Shown: positions 32,411 to 43,435, numbered from the stretch's first letter. The stretch: 59,414 nt of DNA from an uncultured Magnetospirillum sp. (GCF_903853455.1 NZ_CAINTR010000155.1:1-59414); one strand, 5' to 3'. Notes: generated from the sequence alone by a model not told the origin. A program made the numbers and translations.

Positions 32411-35400
32411 TCACCCCAGATACGCGCCGATATCGACCGCGTCGATCTGGTCCGGCTTGAGGAATCGCTCGGCGTAGCGCAGATAGACCCCCGACGTCAG
32501 GAACAGATCGAACAGATCGGGATCGATATGGCGGTCCTTCTTGAAGAAGCTGAGGATCTTGACGCATTCCGACAGGGTCTTGGGCTTCTTGTAGGGCCGA
32601 TCCGACGCGGTCAGGGCCTCGAAGATGTCGGCGATGGCGGTGATGCGCGCCGGAATCGACAGCTCTTTTTCATCCAGGCAGCGGGGATAGCCGCTTCCCG
32701 TCAGGGTCTCGTGATGGGTCCCGGCGTATTCCGCCACCCGTGACAGCTGCTTGGGGAACGGCATCCGCTCCAGCATGATGATGGTCTGGATGATGTGTTC
32801 GTTGATCTTGAAGCGCTCTTCCTCGCTCAGCGTCCCGCGCCCGATGCCGAGATTGTAGACCTCGCCGAAATTGTAGAGGTTCTCGGGGATCTTGGTCTTG
32901 AAGCGCAGGGCCGGGTCGAACACGGCTGAATTCTTGGGGCGGGGAATAACGTGGTTGGGCTTGTCGGCCAGCAGCGTCTCCACCGCCGGCAGCGGCGCGG
33001 GCGGAAGGGCTTCCAGCCGGCGCAGCTCTTCCTGGGACAGCCCCAGCCGGTCGTCGAAATGGCGCATCCAGGGGCGCCCGGCGATCGCCTTCATCCGCTC
33101 GACCAGGGCCGGGGCCATGAACTCGCCGCCCTGATTGCATTCGGCGATGAAGGCGTAGTCGGCCACCAACTCCGCCTTGGCCGCCTCGAAGGCCGCCTCG
33201 GCCTCCGCCGCCGGACGCCCCGCCGTCACCGCTTCCAGCATCGTGATCCGGGCATCGCGCAGCAGCACTTCGAACCGCGTCCGCACCTCGTGGATGCGGT
33301 TGTAGATGGTCTCCAGCTTGGTCGCCTTATCGACCACGTATTCCGGCGTGGTGACCTTGCCGCAATCGTGCAGCCAGGCGCCGATCTTGAATTCGCGCCA
33401 TTCGTCCGGGGTGTGGAAGGCGAAGTCGGCCAGCGGCCCCTCGGTCACCTTGCAAGCCTCCTCGGCCAGCATCAGCGACAGTTCCGGCACCCGTTCGCAA
33501 TGGCCGCCGGTATAGGGGCTCTTGGCGTCGATGGCGCCCGCCAGGATCTGGATCATGGCGTCCATCAACCGCTCCTGGGCGTCGAGCAGTTCGCGGTTGT
33601 AGAGGGCGGTGGCGGCCTGGGCCGCCAGGGCCTCGACGAAGCGCTGGATCTCGGGCGAGAACGGCACGATCTCGTCGCTTCCCGGCGGCCGGGCGTTGAT
33701 CAGTTGCAGCGCCCCGATGACGCCGCCGCCGCGCGGCTTCAGCGGCACGGTCAGGAACGAGGTCGAGTGATAGCCGGTCTTCTGGTCGAACGCCTTGGTG
33801 CCGGAGAAGTCGAAGCGGCTCTCGTCATAGGCGTCGGGAATGTTGATGGTCTGCTGCTGGTGAACCGACTGGCTGACCACGTTGGTGCGGTTGGGCTTGC
33901 CGTCCGCCAGGGTCAGCGGTACCGGCGGCAGCGATGGCGGCGGTTCGCCCTCGCCACCCATCTTGATGCTCAGCGTGTCGTTGCGGATGATCTGGAACCG
34001 CAGGTCATGGTCATCCTTCATGTAAAGGGTGCCGCCGTCGGCGTTGGACAGCTCCTTGGCTCCCATCAGAATCATGTCCATCAGGCGGCCGGAATCCCGT
34101 TCGGCCGACAGCGCGATGCCGAGGTCGACCAGCCGCTCCAGCCGCTTTTGCGCCGCCGCCAGATCGCCCGAGCGGTGGGAGATGGTGTCCTTCATCAGCC
34201 CGAAGGCCTCGGCCAGATCCTGGAACTCGCCGATGAACGAGGCGCTGGGTTGGGCGCCGGAGAAATCGAAGTGCCGCACCCGGTGGGCTTCGGCCACCAG
34301 ATCCTTCACCGAGCGGGCGATGTTGCGGGCCAGCAGCATGGCCAGCGGCACCACCACCAGCAGCACCAGGGCGGTCGCCTTGAGAATCCGCAGCTGCATC
34401 TCCCGGATGGGACCGGTGAAATCGGCGAAGGGCGAGACGATGCCGATGGAAATCGCCTGACCGTTGCGATCCCGCCAATCGGTGGCCTGAACCAGAACCT
34501 GACCGCGCTCGGTCGGCACCAGGGCGGCGACGGGACCGGCGACGGTTTCGGACAGCACCCGGATCAGCGGGTCGTCCATGTCGGCCAGCTTGGCCAGCGG
34601 CCCGATGTCCTTGGACAAACCGGCCACCAGGACCGGCGCCACCGCAAGGATGCGGCGCTTCTGATCGACCAGGACGATGCCGCCATGGGGCGAGATGACC
34701 TGCCGGCCGACCAGATCGGCCATGCCGCGCAAGGTAATGTCCACGCCGAACACGCCGTCGCCGACGGACAGACGATGGGACGCGGTCAGCCCCGGCTCCT
34801 GCAACGAGCTGAACACATAGGGCTCGGACAGGCTGCTGTCGGGGCTGGCCGCCGCCGCCGTGTACCACGGCCGCAGGCGGGGATCGTAGGCGGGGTTGTC
34901 CTTGACCTCGGATCCAAGCGGCGCCAGGGCCGGCCCGAGGAAGGTCCAGCTCTCGTGGCGGATGCCGTCCTCGCCGCCGTCGATGGCGCGCAGGATGAAC
35001 CGGGTGCCGGCCGGAGCGTTGTGCGCCGCCAGGATGCGCCCGTCGTCGCGGGTGGCGATGAGCTGAAGGAAACGGCCGTCGGCCTGGCCCACATAGGCGG
35101 AATAGAGATTGGGATTTTGCTCCAGCGCCCGCAGCAGGAACGGCACCAGCCCATGTCCGCCGCCGCCGCCACCGATGGGCTCGGCCGCCGCCGGCAGCGA
35201 CGCCCCCAGATCGGCGAGGTCGAGCAGGTCGGTGATCTGGTTGTCGACGCGGTCGGCGACACGCGCCGTGATCTCCGAGAACAGCCGCTGCGCCCCCTCT
35301 TGGGCGGCATGGGTGCTGGCGAAGTAGATGCTGGTCGCCGTGGCAATGGTCAAGCAGACGACCACAAAGGCGATGATCAGAACAATACTGACCTGCAATC

Positions 35401-35428
35401 CCAGACGCGGTCGCCCCGTCGTCGCCAT
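32411..35428 (-). CDS. Membrane HD-GYP cyclic-di-GMP phosphodiesterase with Cache, HAMP and GAF domains
   Basis: A 1005-residue protein predicted to hydrolyse cyclic di-GMP. Membrane helix about 12-35, periplasmic dCache sensor (about 40-340; SAYVGQADGRFLQL, YDPRLRPWYTAA, FGVDITLRGMADLV), second helix about 350-370, HAMP, a GAF domain (about 430-605) and the HD-GYP domain (about 620-990). The catalytic motifs are GGHCERV, WLHDCGKVTTPEYVVDK, THHETLTGSGYP and ITAIADIFEALTASDRPYK. About 130 residues separate HD from GYP, longer than usual (region GRPAAEAEAAFEAAKAE...). It probably links an external ligand to motility or biofilm control. Confidence 0.92.
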   Translation of the reverse strand: MATTGRPRLGLQVSIVLIIAFVVVCLTIATATSIYFASTHAAQEGAQRLFSEITARVADRVDNQITDLLDLADLGASLPAAAEPIGGGGGGHGLVPFLLRALEQNPNLYSAYVGQADGRFLQLIATRDDGRILAAHNAPAGTRFILRAIDGGEDGIRHESWTFLGPALAPLGSEVKDNPAYDPRLRPWYTAAAASPDSSLSEPYVFSSLQEPGLTASHRLSVGDGVFGVDITLRGMADLVGRQVISPHGGIVLVDQKRRILAVAPVLVAGLSKDIGPLAKLADMDDPLIRVLSETVAGPVAALVPTERGQVLVQATDWRDRNGQAISIGIVSPFADFTGPIREMQLRILKATALVLLVVVPLAMLLARNIARSVKDLVAEAHRVRHFDFSGAQPSASFIGEFQDLAEAFGLMKDTISHRSGDLAAAQKRLERLVDLGIALSAERDSGRLMDMILMGAKELSNADGGTLYMKDDHDLRFQIIRNDTLSIKMGGEGEPPPSLPPVPLTLADGKPNRTNVVSQSVHQQQTINIPDAYDESRFDFSGTKAFDQKTGYHSTSFLTVPLKPRGGGVIGALQLINARPPGSDEIVPFSPEIQRFVEALAAQAATALYNRELLDAQERLMDAMIQILAGAIDAKSPYTGGHCERVPELSLMLAEEACKVTEGPLADFAFHTPDEWREFKIGAWLHDCGKVTTPEYVVDKATKLETIYNRIHEVRTRFEVLLRDARITMLEAVTAGRPAAEAEAAFEAAKAELVADYAFIAECNQGGEFMAPALVERMKAIAGRPWMRHFDDRLGLSQEELRRLEALPPAPLPAVETLLADKPNHVIPRPKNSAVFDPALRFKTKIPENLYNFGEVYNLGIGRGTLSEEERFKINEHIIQTIIMLERMPFPKQLSRVAEYAGTHHETLTGSGYPRCLDEKELSIPARITAIADIFEALTASDRPYKKPKTLSECVKILSFFKKDRHIDPDLFDLFLTSGVYLRYAERFLKPDQIDAVDIGAYLG

Positions 35429-35533
35429 TCGCTCGCTCCCGCCCTCGTCATCCAGCCGGCATTCTGCACGAGAACGAGAAGAATGTAAGGTTTCCCATTG
35501 GCGGAAATAAGAGGCTCTCGGATCGAAATCCGA

Positions 35534-36235
35534 TCAGTCCTGGAGGGTCGAGAGAAACGCCCAGAGATTGGCCCAGTCGGCCGGCGTCTTGGCGCGCAGG
35601 ATTTCGAGGTCGTCGTGGCCGCGCTTGCCCGACAGGAAGCTCTCCACCTGGGCCTTGAGGTAAGGGATGTGCTGGGCGGCCAAGGGCGGCCGCTTCACGC
35701 GGCCCTCGCCGTTGCGGCCGTGGCAGGGGGCACAGTCTTGCGCGAAGAACGCCTTGCCCGCCGCCACGTCGCCCGGCTCGTGCGGGATCACCAGCACCCG
35801 CTTCATGACCTGGAGGCGGGCATAGCCGTCGGCGGGCAGGTCGGCCGGCGGCTTGGTGTCCAGCTTGATCTCGGACAGGAAGCGCGTGACGTCGAGCACG
35901 TCTTGTTCGGACACTTCGCGATCCACCGCGAAGGGGATCATGGGGATGTTCTCGCGCTCGCGGGTCTTGAACTTATGGAACTGCTCGGCGAGATAGTCGG
36001 CGTTCAGCCCTCCCAGCCGCGGATAAACGCCGCCGCCGCCGCCGGCTCCCAGGTCGCCATGGCAGCCGGCGCAGGTGCGCATGACATCCTTGGCATTGTC
36101 GGGATCATAGACATAGGGCTTGCCCTTGATCATGACGGCGCCGGCCTCCTGGGCCGCCACCGGGGTGCCCCCCGGCGAAGCCAGCCCCCAGAACAGGGCG
36201 GCGAAGGCCAGTCCCAGGCGCAGTTCAGGTCTCAT
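35534..36235 (-). CDS. Periplasmic diheme cytochrome c (c4-like)
   Basis: A 233-residue protein with a signal peptide (about 1-29, ...GTPVAAQ) and two heme-binding motifs, CAGCHG (Cys55/Cys58/His59) and CAPCHG (Cys168/Cys171/His172), each in a class I cytochrome domain, as in cytochrome c4/c553. Likely axial methionines are in NIPMIPFAV and the second domain. It should shuttle electrons in the periplasm, for example to a terminal oxidase. It stands alone between an HD-GYP gene and a divergent hydrolase gene. Confidence 0.9.
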   Translation of the reverse strand: MRPELRLGLAFAALFWGLASPGGTPVAAQEAGAVMIKGKPYVYDPDNAKDVMRTCAGCHGDLGAGGGGGVYPRLGGLNADYLAEQFHKFKTRERENIPMIPFAVDREVSEQDVLDVTRFLSEIKLDTKPPADLPADGYARLQVMKRVLVIPHEPGDVAAGKAFFAQDCAPCHGRNGEGRVKRPPLAAQHIPYLKAQVESFLSGKRGHDDLEILRAKTPADWANLWAFLSTLQD

Positions 36236-36358
36236 CGCGGGCCTCCCTTGGCAATCGAGCCGCTGTGGTTACCCCCTCGGCGGCCCTCCCGCCTTGAGCG
36301 CGGTCAAGTTCCTCACATCCATGGACGAAGCGAGGTCGATCACGCTATACACGACACC

Positions 36359-37399
36359 ATGCTCGGACGAATCCTCAAGATTGTCGCCATCAATGTCGGC
36401 CTGCTGCTGATCGGGCTGCTGGCGGTCGAACTGACCTTCGGCGGCTGGTTCAGCCGCGACCCCATCGACCATCTCAACATCGCGCGGTCCAGCGCCATCC
36501 AGGTCGATGCCACCGGGCTTTATCCCGGCGGCGCGCCGTTCACCTATCGCCGGGACGCCTGGGGCTTTCGCGGCCGCGGCATCGACCCCGCCGCCATCGA
36601 CATCCTGACGGTGGGCGGCAGCACCACCAACCAGCTTTACCTGCCCGACGACGCCACCTGGCAGGCCGCCCTGGCCAAGGGGCTGGCCGAACGGGGCAAG
36701 CCGGCGGGAATCGCCAATTCCGGCATCGACGGCCAAAGCACCGTCGGCCATCTGTTCAACTTCGAGTCCTGGTACCCCTACGTTCCCGGACTGAAGCCCC
36801 GGATCGTGCTGGTCTATGTGGGCGTCAACGACGCCATGATCGGCGTCAACGCCACCGATTCCCTGACCTTCTCCAGCGTCTTCAAGTGGTTCCGCCACAA
36901 TTCGGCGCTGTTCCGTCTCAGCCACACGGTGACGGGAATGCTGGAAGCCCGACGCGCCCATCTGACCCATGTGGCGCTGGACTACGCCCACGCCCAATGG
37001 ACCGACACCCCCAACACCGCCGACAATCGCGAGGCCCGCCCGGTCGCCGACCCGGCGGCCTATGCCGAGCGCCTCCGCCAGATAGCCGACCGCATCGAGG
37101 CCATGGGAGCAAAGCCGGTCTTCGTCACCCAGGCCCGCGGCGACTACAAGCGGATCGACGGCAAGGTCTGGGGAATCGTCGGCTCCCACCGGCTGAACGG
37201 CGTCGACAACTGGCGTCTGCTGGCCGAGTTCAACGCGGTGACCCTGGCGGTCTGCGCCGAACGCAAGGTGGTCTGCCTGGACCTCGCCGAGGAACTGCCC
37301 TTCGGCGAAGGCGACTTCTACGATCACGTCCACAACACCCCGGCCGGCGCCGCCAAGATCGGCGCCTGGCTGGCGGAGCGGCTGGCGCCCCTACTCTAG
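36359..37399 (+). CDS. Membrane-anchored SGNH/GDSL-type hydrolase
   Basis: A 346-residue protein with an N-terminal membrane helix (about 5-28) and a periplasmic SGNH-hydrolase domain. Block I carries the nucleophile Ser in ILTVGGSTTNQ, the Gly block is NSGIDGQSTVGH, block III is VYVGVNDAMIG with the Asn, and block V is FYDHVHNTPAGA with the Asp and His. Such enzymes de-esterify or transfer acyl groups on polysaccharides. Substrate unknown. It ends nine bases inside the convergent CBS gene, so the two 3' ends overlap. Confidence 0.82.
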   Translation: MLGRILKIVAINVGLLLIGLLAVELTFGGWFSRDPIDHLNIARSSAIQVDATGLYPGGAPFTYRRDAWGFRGRGIDPAAIDILTVGGSTTNQLYLPDDATWQAALAKGLAERGKPAGIANSGIDGQSTVGHLFNFESWYPYVPGLKPRIVLVYVGVNDAMIGVNATDSLTFSSVFKWFRHNSALFRLSHTVTGMLEARRAHLTHVALDYAHAQWTDTPNTADNREARPVADPAAYAERLRQIADRIEAMGAKPVFVTQARGDYKRIDGKVWGIVGSHRLNGVDNWRLLAEFNAVTLAVCAERKVVCLDLAEELPFGEGDFYDHVHNTPAGAAKIGAWLAERLAPLL

Positions 37400-37774
37400 C
37401 CGGATCTTGACCAGGTCGCCCATGGTGACCATGCCGACCACCAAGCCGTCGCGCACCACCGGAAGATGGCGGCAGCGCGTCTCGGTCATGACCGCCAGCA
37501 GGTAATCCATCTCGTCTTCCATCCGGCACGAGATCACGTCGCGGGTCATGGTTTCCGAGACCGACATGTCGACGCAATCCCAGCCGAACCGGGCCACGGC
37601 CCGCGAGATGTCACGCTCCGAGATCACCCCGATCACCCCGCCGGTCGGATCGGTGCAGACCAGCGCCCCGATATTCATGTCCTGAAGCATCGTCGCCGCC
37701 TCGTGCACCGAGGCGCCGGGGCCGATGGTGTGGACGACGCCACCCTTTATGGCGAGAATCTCTTCGACGCGCAT
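37391..37774 (-). CDS. CBS-domain-pair protein
   Basis: A 127-residue protein made of two CBS motifs (VHTIGPGASVHEAATMLQDMNIGALVCTD...GVISERDISRAV and MTRDVISCRMEDEMDYLLAVMTETRCRHLPVVRDGLVVGMVTMGDLVK), which together bind adenine nucleotides and sense energy state. The ATG at 37774 has an AAGGGGGG site. No enzyme is fused, so it probably works as a stand-alone sensor. It is convergent with the hydrolase gene, and a repeat element lies upstream. Confidence 0.9.
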   Translation of the reverse strand: MRVEEILAIKGGVVHTIGPGASVHEAATMLQDMNIGALVCTDPTGGVIGVISERDISRAVARFGWDCVDMSVSETMTRDVISCRMEDEMDYLLAVMTETRCRHLPVVRDGLVVGMVTMGDLVKIRLE

Positions 37775-37870
37775 GTCTACCCCCCCTTGCCGAAAAGCAC
37801 CGACCACCCGCCGGCGCCGAGGACAAAGTATGAGGCAAGCGCCCCCAATCGGCAAACGAGGCGTTTTTCC

Positions 37871-38018
37871 TGATACCGTATCCCGCTGATCGGAACCGAT
37901 CAGCGGCGCCCTCGGCGGGCGGGCGCGAGCGCCCTTGCCTTCCGCGGCATGGGCCGCGCGTCGCGTTGCTCCTAACCAAATCCCGCTGATCGAAACCGAT
38001 CAGCGGGATTTGGTATCA
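37871..38018. repeat. Structured repeat element, family 1 (copy 1)
   Basis: A 148-bp element with termini TGATACC...GGTATCA (perfect 7-bp inverted repeats). Four consecutive hairpins follow: CCCGCTGATCGG-aa-CCGATCAGCGG, GGGCG-cgag-CGCCC, CGCGGC-atgg-GCCGCG, and the terminal AAATCCCGCTGATCG-aaa-CCGATCAGCGGGATTT. On the minus strand its first three bases, TGA, are the stop codon of the REC-PAS kinase gene. Copies 2 and 3 lie at 41172 and 59272. Confidence 0.85.
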
Positions 38019-39497
38019 GGGCGAGTCCGGCAGCGTGAAGAGGAAGGTACAGCCCGCCTCTCCCGGCTTCGACTCCACCCAGATCCGGCCATGGTGGTGC
38101 TGGATGATGCATTTGCACACCGCCAGGCCGACCCCGGTGCCGGGATATTCGGCATGGGTGTGCAGACGCCGGAAAATCTCGAAGATATCCTGGTCGGTGG
38201 TGGAGATGCCGATGCCGTTGTCTTGAACCGAAACCATCCATTCGCCGGTGCGGCGCTGGGCGGAAATGGCGATCTCGGGAGGCACGCCGGGCCGCCGGAA
38301 CTTGATGGCGTTGCCGACCAGATTCTGGAACAGCTGCATCAACTGCACCTCGTCGGCCACCACCTCCGGCAATTCGCCCACCGTGATCACGGCGCCGGCT
38401 TCCTCGATGCTGCATTTCAGATTCCGCAGGGCGACGTCGCAGGTGTTGGCCATGGACACACGGGAAAATCCCCGGTCGGCGTTAGTGACGCGCGAATAGG
38501 TCAGCAGATCGTTGATCAGCCGGTGCATGCGCTTGGCGGCATCGACGATGAAGGCCATGTATTCGTCGGCCTCGGGGTCCATGCGGTCGTGAAAGCGGCG
38601 GTCGAGCAGTTGGGTGAAGGAGGTCAGGGTCCGCAGCGGTTCCTGCAGGTCGTGCGAGGCCACATAGGCGAAGCGCTCCAACTCGGAATTGGCTTCGGTA
38701 AGATGCTCGATCGCCTTGTGCAGTTCCTGGTCCTTGATCTGCCGCTCGGTGACGTCCAGCGTGATGCCGACGAAATGCGAGATGTTGCCCGACAAATCGC
38801 GAACCGGCGAAATGGACGCCTCGTCCCAATAATACGAGCCGTCCTTGCGCCGGTTGTGAAACATGCCCCGCCAGACATGGCCGCTGGTGATGGTCTGCCA
38901 CAGGGTCCGATATTCCTCGGGCGAGGTCTCCCCGCCCTTGACGATGTCGGGCGTCCGCCCCACCGCCTCGTGGGCCTCGTAGCCGCTATTGGCGCAGAAA
39001 CAGGGGTTGACGTAGGTGATGACGCCGTGGGTGTCGGTGATCATCACCGCCACCGGACTTTGCTCCACCGCCATGGACAGCACCCGGACCCGCGCCTCCG
39101 CCTCACGGCGCTGGGCGCGGTCGGCCGCGTCGCGCATCTCGCGCTCGATGGCCGGCACCAGCCGGGCCAGGGCCGCCTTGTCGAGAAAGTCGCAGGCGCC
39201 GCGCTTCATCAGCTTGACCGCCTCTTCCGCCCGCACCATGCCCGACAGGATGATGAACGGCAGATCGAGGCCGCTGGCTTGCAGTGTTTCCAACGCCGCC
39301 TCGGCGCCGAAGGCGGGAAGATGGTAGTCGCTCAGCACCACGTCCCAACCGCCCTGGCTCAGACAGGCCCGCATCTCCGCCGCGGTCTCCACCCGAACCA
39401 TGTCCGGAATCAGCCCGCCATGGATCAGTTCGAGCTCCACCAGTTCGGCGTCATCGACCGAGTCTTCGACCAGGAGTACGCGCAACGACTTGGGCAT
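38016..39497 (-). CDS. Receiver-PAS histidine kinase
   Basis: A 493-residue cytoplasmic protein. N-terminal receiver (VLLVEDSVDDAELVE...VVLSDYHLPAF...CDFLDKA, 1-125), PAS/PAC (about 140-255; ITYVNPCFCANSGYEAHEAVGRTP, GSYYWDEASISPVRD), then HisKA (RFAYVASHDLQEPLRTLTSF) and HATPase (NLVGNAIKFR; DNGIGIS; GTGVGLAVC). The ATG at 39497 follows GGAGTGGGGGA. Its stop codon is the end of the family 1 repeat, which could also terminate its transcript. The kinase core is very like that of 5518-7137. It could act as a receiver-regulated kinase in a multi-component pathway. Confidence 0.92.
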   Translation of the reverse strand: MPKSLRVLLVEDSVDDAELVELELIHGGLIPDMVRVETAAEMRACLSQGGWDVVLSDYHLPAFGAEAALETLQASGLDLPFIILSGMVRAEEAVKLMKRGACDFLDKAALARLVPAIEREMRDAADRAQRREAEARVRVLSMAVEQSPVAVMITDTHGVITYVNPCFCANSGYEAHEAVGRTPDIVKGGETSPEEYRTLWQTITSGHVWRGMFHNRRKDGSYYWDEASISPVRDLSGNISHFVGITLDVTERQIKDQELHKAIEHLTEANSELERFAYVASHDLQEPLRTLTSFTQLLDRRFHDRMDPEADEYMAFIVDAAKRMHRLINDLLTYSRVTNADRGFSRVSMANTCDVALRNLKCSIEEAGAVITVGELPEVVADEVQLMQLFQNLVGNAIKFRRPGVPPEIAISAQRRTGEWMVSVQDNGIGISTTDQDIFEIFRRLHTHAEYPGTGVGLAVCKCIIQHHHGRIWVESKPGEAGCTFLFTLPDSP

Positions 39498-39737
39498 TCC
39501 CCCACTCCTCGCGCCGGCCGTTCCATGCTGCTCGCAGCCCACCGGCGGAGTTCCCTCAAAGTTGTAATGGTCCAGGATAGCAACCCGCGAGAGATTTGTC
39601 CCATCCTGGATGGGGCGGATGAAAACATGGCATTCATCCGCCATTCAAACGCGCCGCGAACGCCATTCATGGCCAGACGGTATAGCTTCTGCGATACTCA
39701 CCAGATGAGCTGGGATAATCACCAGATGGGATTCCCG

Positions 39738-40067
39738 ATGGCGCAGGACACAGATAGACGGCGGCAGCTCCGCAAGATCGGCCAGGGCCTCGTCGTCCTG
39801 ATCGACGGCCGCGCCCATCCGGTGGTCGACATCTCCACCGCCGGCATCAGCTTCCAGTCCGTAGGCCATAAGGCAGGGGCGAAGGTCAGCCTGAAAATCG
39901 CTCAACTGACGAATATTAGCGACTGCATCGACGGCATAATCACTGTAAAATCAGTCAGCGACACCACCACTCGCGGCGAGTTTCATCCGACCATGCCGCT
40001 CCTGCGCTATATCATCCGCCATATCGGTGAAACCACGGGGGCGGAGCCGGCGTATTTCAGAAAATAG
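39738..40067 (+). CDS. PilZ-domain cyclic-di-GMP receptor
   Basis: About 109 residues, essentially one PilZ domain: the RRQLR motif near the start and DISTAGISF (DxSxxG) are the c-di-GMP contacts, followed by GAKVSLKIAQLTNISDCIDGIITVKSV. The ATG at 39738 (MAQDTDRRRQ) is the innermost that keeps the RxxxR motif. ATGs at 39726 and 39705 are also in frame and none has an outstanding ribosome site. It is six bases upstream of the HD-GYP regulator gene, so receptor and phosphodiesterase are co-expressed. Confidence 0.85.
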   Translation: MAQDTDRRRQLRKIGQGLVVLIDGRAHPVVDISTAGISFQSVGHKAGAKVSLKIAQLTNISDCIDGIITVKSVSDTTTRGEFHPTMPLLRYIIRHIGETTGAEPAYFRK

Positions 40068-40073
40068 CGATCG

Positions 40074-41174
40074 ATGTCCCATACTGGTTACGTCTCCCTT
40101 ATCGCCGTCGTCGATGACCATGCCGGCTTTCGCTCGCAGGTGACGCAGGCGTTGATCTCGCTCTATCGCGTCAACGAATACCCTGACACCGAACGCGCCC
40201 TGCCCGGTCTGCGCACCGCTCCGCCCGCCGTGATCCTGGTGGACGAGCAGGTCGCGCCCAGCGGCGCCTGCGATTTCATCGCCCGCCTGAAGCAAGAGCC
40301 GTCGCTGGCCAACATCCCGACCGTCATCACCTCGAAGCACGAGGAGGCGGGGACCGGCAACGGGTCGTATCCTTGCGGCGCCAATGGCTGGCTGACCAAG
40401 CCGTTCCGGCGCAGCACCCTGATTCAGACCATCACCGCCCTGGTCAACACGCATGTGGAGGCCGACTGGGAGAACCTGCCCCTGGGAGCCCGCGCCGCCC
40501 TCAAGGGGACGGTCCAGATCTTCAACAACATTTCCGATTTCATCGCCGCCGGCGAACCGGTTCCGTTCAGCTCGGTGAAGGAGGCCTGCGCCCCGCTGGT
40601 CGACGCCATCGGCAAGAACGACTTCAAGAGCATCCTCAACGGCGTCAAGGAACACGACAACTATTCCTACGCCCACAGCCTGCGGGTGGCGACCCTGCTG
40701 TCGCTGTTCGGCCACACCCTGGGGCTGACGCCCGAGGACCAACTGGTCCTGGCCAGTGGCGGCCTGCTCCACGACGCCGGCAAGATCTCCATTCCGCACG
40801 AGGTGCTGAACAAGGCCGGCCGCCTCACCGAGGCGGAATTCACCGTGATGAAGAGCCACGTCACCGAAACCGTCAAGTTCCTCAACATCAACCCCGACAT
40901 CCCCAAGCCGGTGATCATCATCGCCGCCCAGCATCACGAAAAGCTGGACGGCAGCGGCTATCCCCACGGCCTGAAGGGCGACGATCTCAACGATCTGGCG
41001 CGCATGGCCTCCATCGTCGATGTGCTCAGCGCGCTCACCGACCGCCGGGTCTACAAGCCGCCCATGCCGGCCGAGAAGGCGCTGTCCATCATGACCGACG
41101 AGATGGGACACCACCTCGACCAGCACTTCCTGTCCATGTTCAAGGCCATGCTGCTGGACGCGGTGGTGGACTGA
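40074..41174 (+). CDS. Receiver-HD-GYP response regulator, c-di-GMP phosphodiesterase
   Basis: A 366-residue response regulator. The receiver domain (about 8-125) keeps the acid pair in AVVDDHAGF, the phospho-acceptor Asp in VILVDEQ and the Lys in LTKPF. The HD-GYP domain (about 185-350) has YAHSLRVATL, GGLLHDAGKISIP, AAQHHEKLDGSGYPHGL and SIVDVLSALTDRRVYK, so it should be active on cyclic di-GMP. It follows the PilZ gene by six bases. Its TGA stop is the first three bases of the family 1 repeat. Confidence 0.93.
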   Translation: MSHTGYVSLIAVVDDHAGFRSQVTQALISLYRVNEYPDTERALPGLRTAPPAVILVDEQVAPSGACDFIARLKQEPSLANIPTVITSKHEEAGTGNGSYPCGANGWLTKPFRRSTLIQTITALVNTHVEADWENLPLGARAALKGTVQIFNNISDFIAAGEPVPFSSVKEACAPLVDAIGKNDFKSILNGVKEHDNYSYAHSLRVATLLSLFGHTLGLTPEDQLVLASGGLLHDAGKISIPHEVLNKAGRLTEAEFTVMKSHVTETVKFLNINPDIPKPVIIIAAQHHEKLDGSGYPHGLKGDDLNDLARMASIVDVLSALTDRRVYKPPMPAEKALSIMTDEMGHHLDQHFLSMFKAMLLDAVVD

Positions 41175-41320
41175 TACCGTATCCCGCTGATCGGAACCGA
41201 TCAGCGGCGCCCTCAATCGGCGGGCGGGCGCGAGCGCCCTTGCCTCCCGCGGCATGCGCCGCGCGTCGCGTTGCTCCTAACCAAATCCCGATGAGTTGCT
41301 CTCATCGGGATTTGGTATGA
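41172..41320. repeat. Structured repeat element, family 1 (copy 2)
   Basis: A 149-bp copy with TGATACC at the left end, whose TGA is the HD-GYP stop codon, and GGTATGA at the right end, four bases from the stop of the convergent ettA gene. The first hairpin is identical to copy 1. The terminal hairpin is AAATCCCGATGAG-ttgct-CTCATCGGGATTT: the stem is kept although both strands differ from copy 1. It could terminate transcription from both sides. Confidence 0.85.
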
Positions 41321-41324
41321 GCCC

Positions 41325-43004
<1,680 letters not shown>

Positions 43005-43132
43005 CGGGCTTCTCCGGTCGAGGCAGGGCTGAGTGTTGGGAATTGAGTAGACTTCGGCCGCGCTCAGGTCAAGCTTGGGGAGTCCATGGCTGATGCGCTA
43101 TAACGAGGGTGGATAATCACGGATCGGCAGCC

Positions 43133-43435
43133 ATGGCCAGACTCGACGACGTCCTTTCCTGTTTGCGCGCCCATGCCGCCGAATTGCGGGCGCGCGGCGT
43201 GCTGCATGCCGGCGTGTTCGGCTCGGTGGCGCGCGGCGAGGATGGGCCGGACTCCGACGTGGACGTGGCGGTGGAGTTGGATCCCGCCCGCCCTATCGGC
43301 CTGTTCCAGTTCGTCGCCATCGAACGGGCCATCAGCACGTTCGTCGGCCGTCCGGTGGATTTGATCGAACTGCACGACATGAGCCGGCCCCGTTTTCGTG
43401 ACGCCGTCGAGAAGGATCGTGTCTATGCCTTCTGA
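43133..43435 (+). CDS. MNT-domain nucleotidyltransferase (orphan antitoxin type)
   Basis: A 100-residue minimal nucleotidyltransferase: GVFGSVARGEDGPDSDVDVAVELD carries the GSxARG motif and the two catalytic Asp (DSDVDV), and the third acidic site is in RPVDLIELHDM. In MntA/HepT pairs such proteins neutralise a HEPN toxin by adding AMP. Here no HEPN gene follows; only a 14-codon frame starts in the place where the toxin start would overlap (43425). A GTG at 43109 would extend it by eight residues. Confidence 0.85.
   Translation: MARLDDVLSCLRAHAAELRARGVLHAGVFGSVARGEDGPDSDVDVAVELDPARPIGLFQFVAIERAISTFVGRPVDLIELHDMSRPRFRDAVEKDRVYAF

Noticed and set aside
37935-39737. Upstream 600 codons of the frame ending in the PilZ protein
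   Set aside because: This part is antisense to the receiver-PAS kinase; only the last ~110 codons form a PilZ domain.
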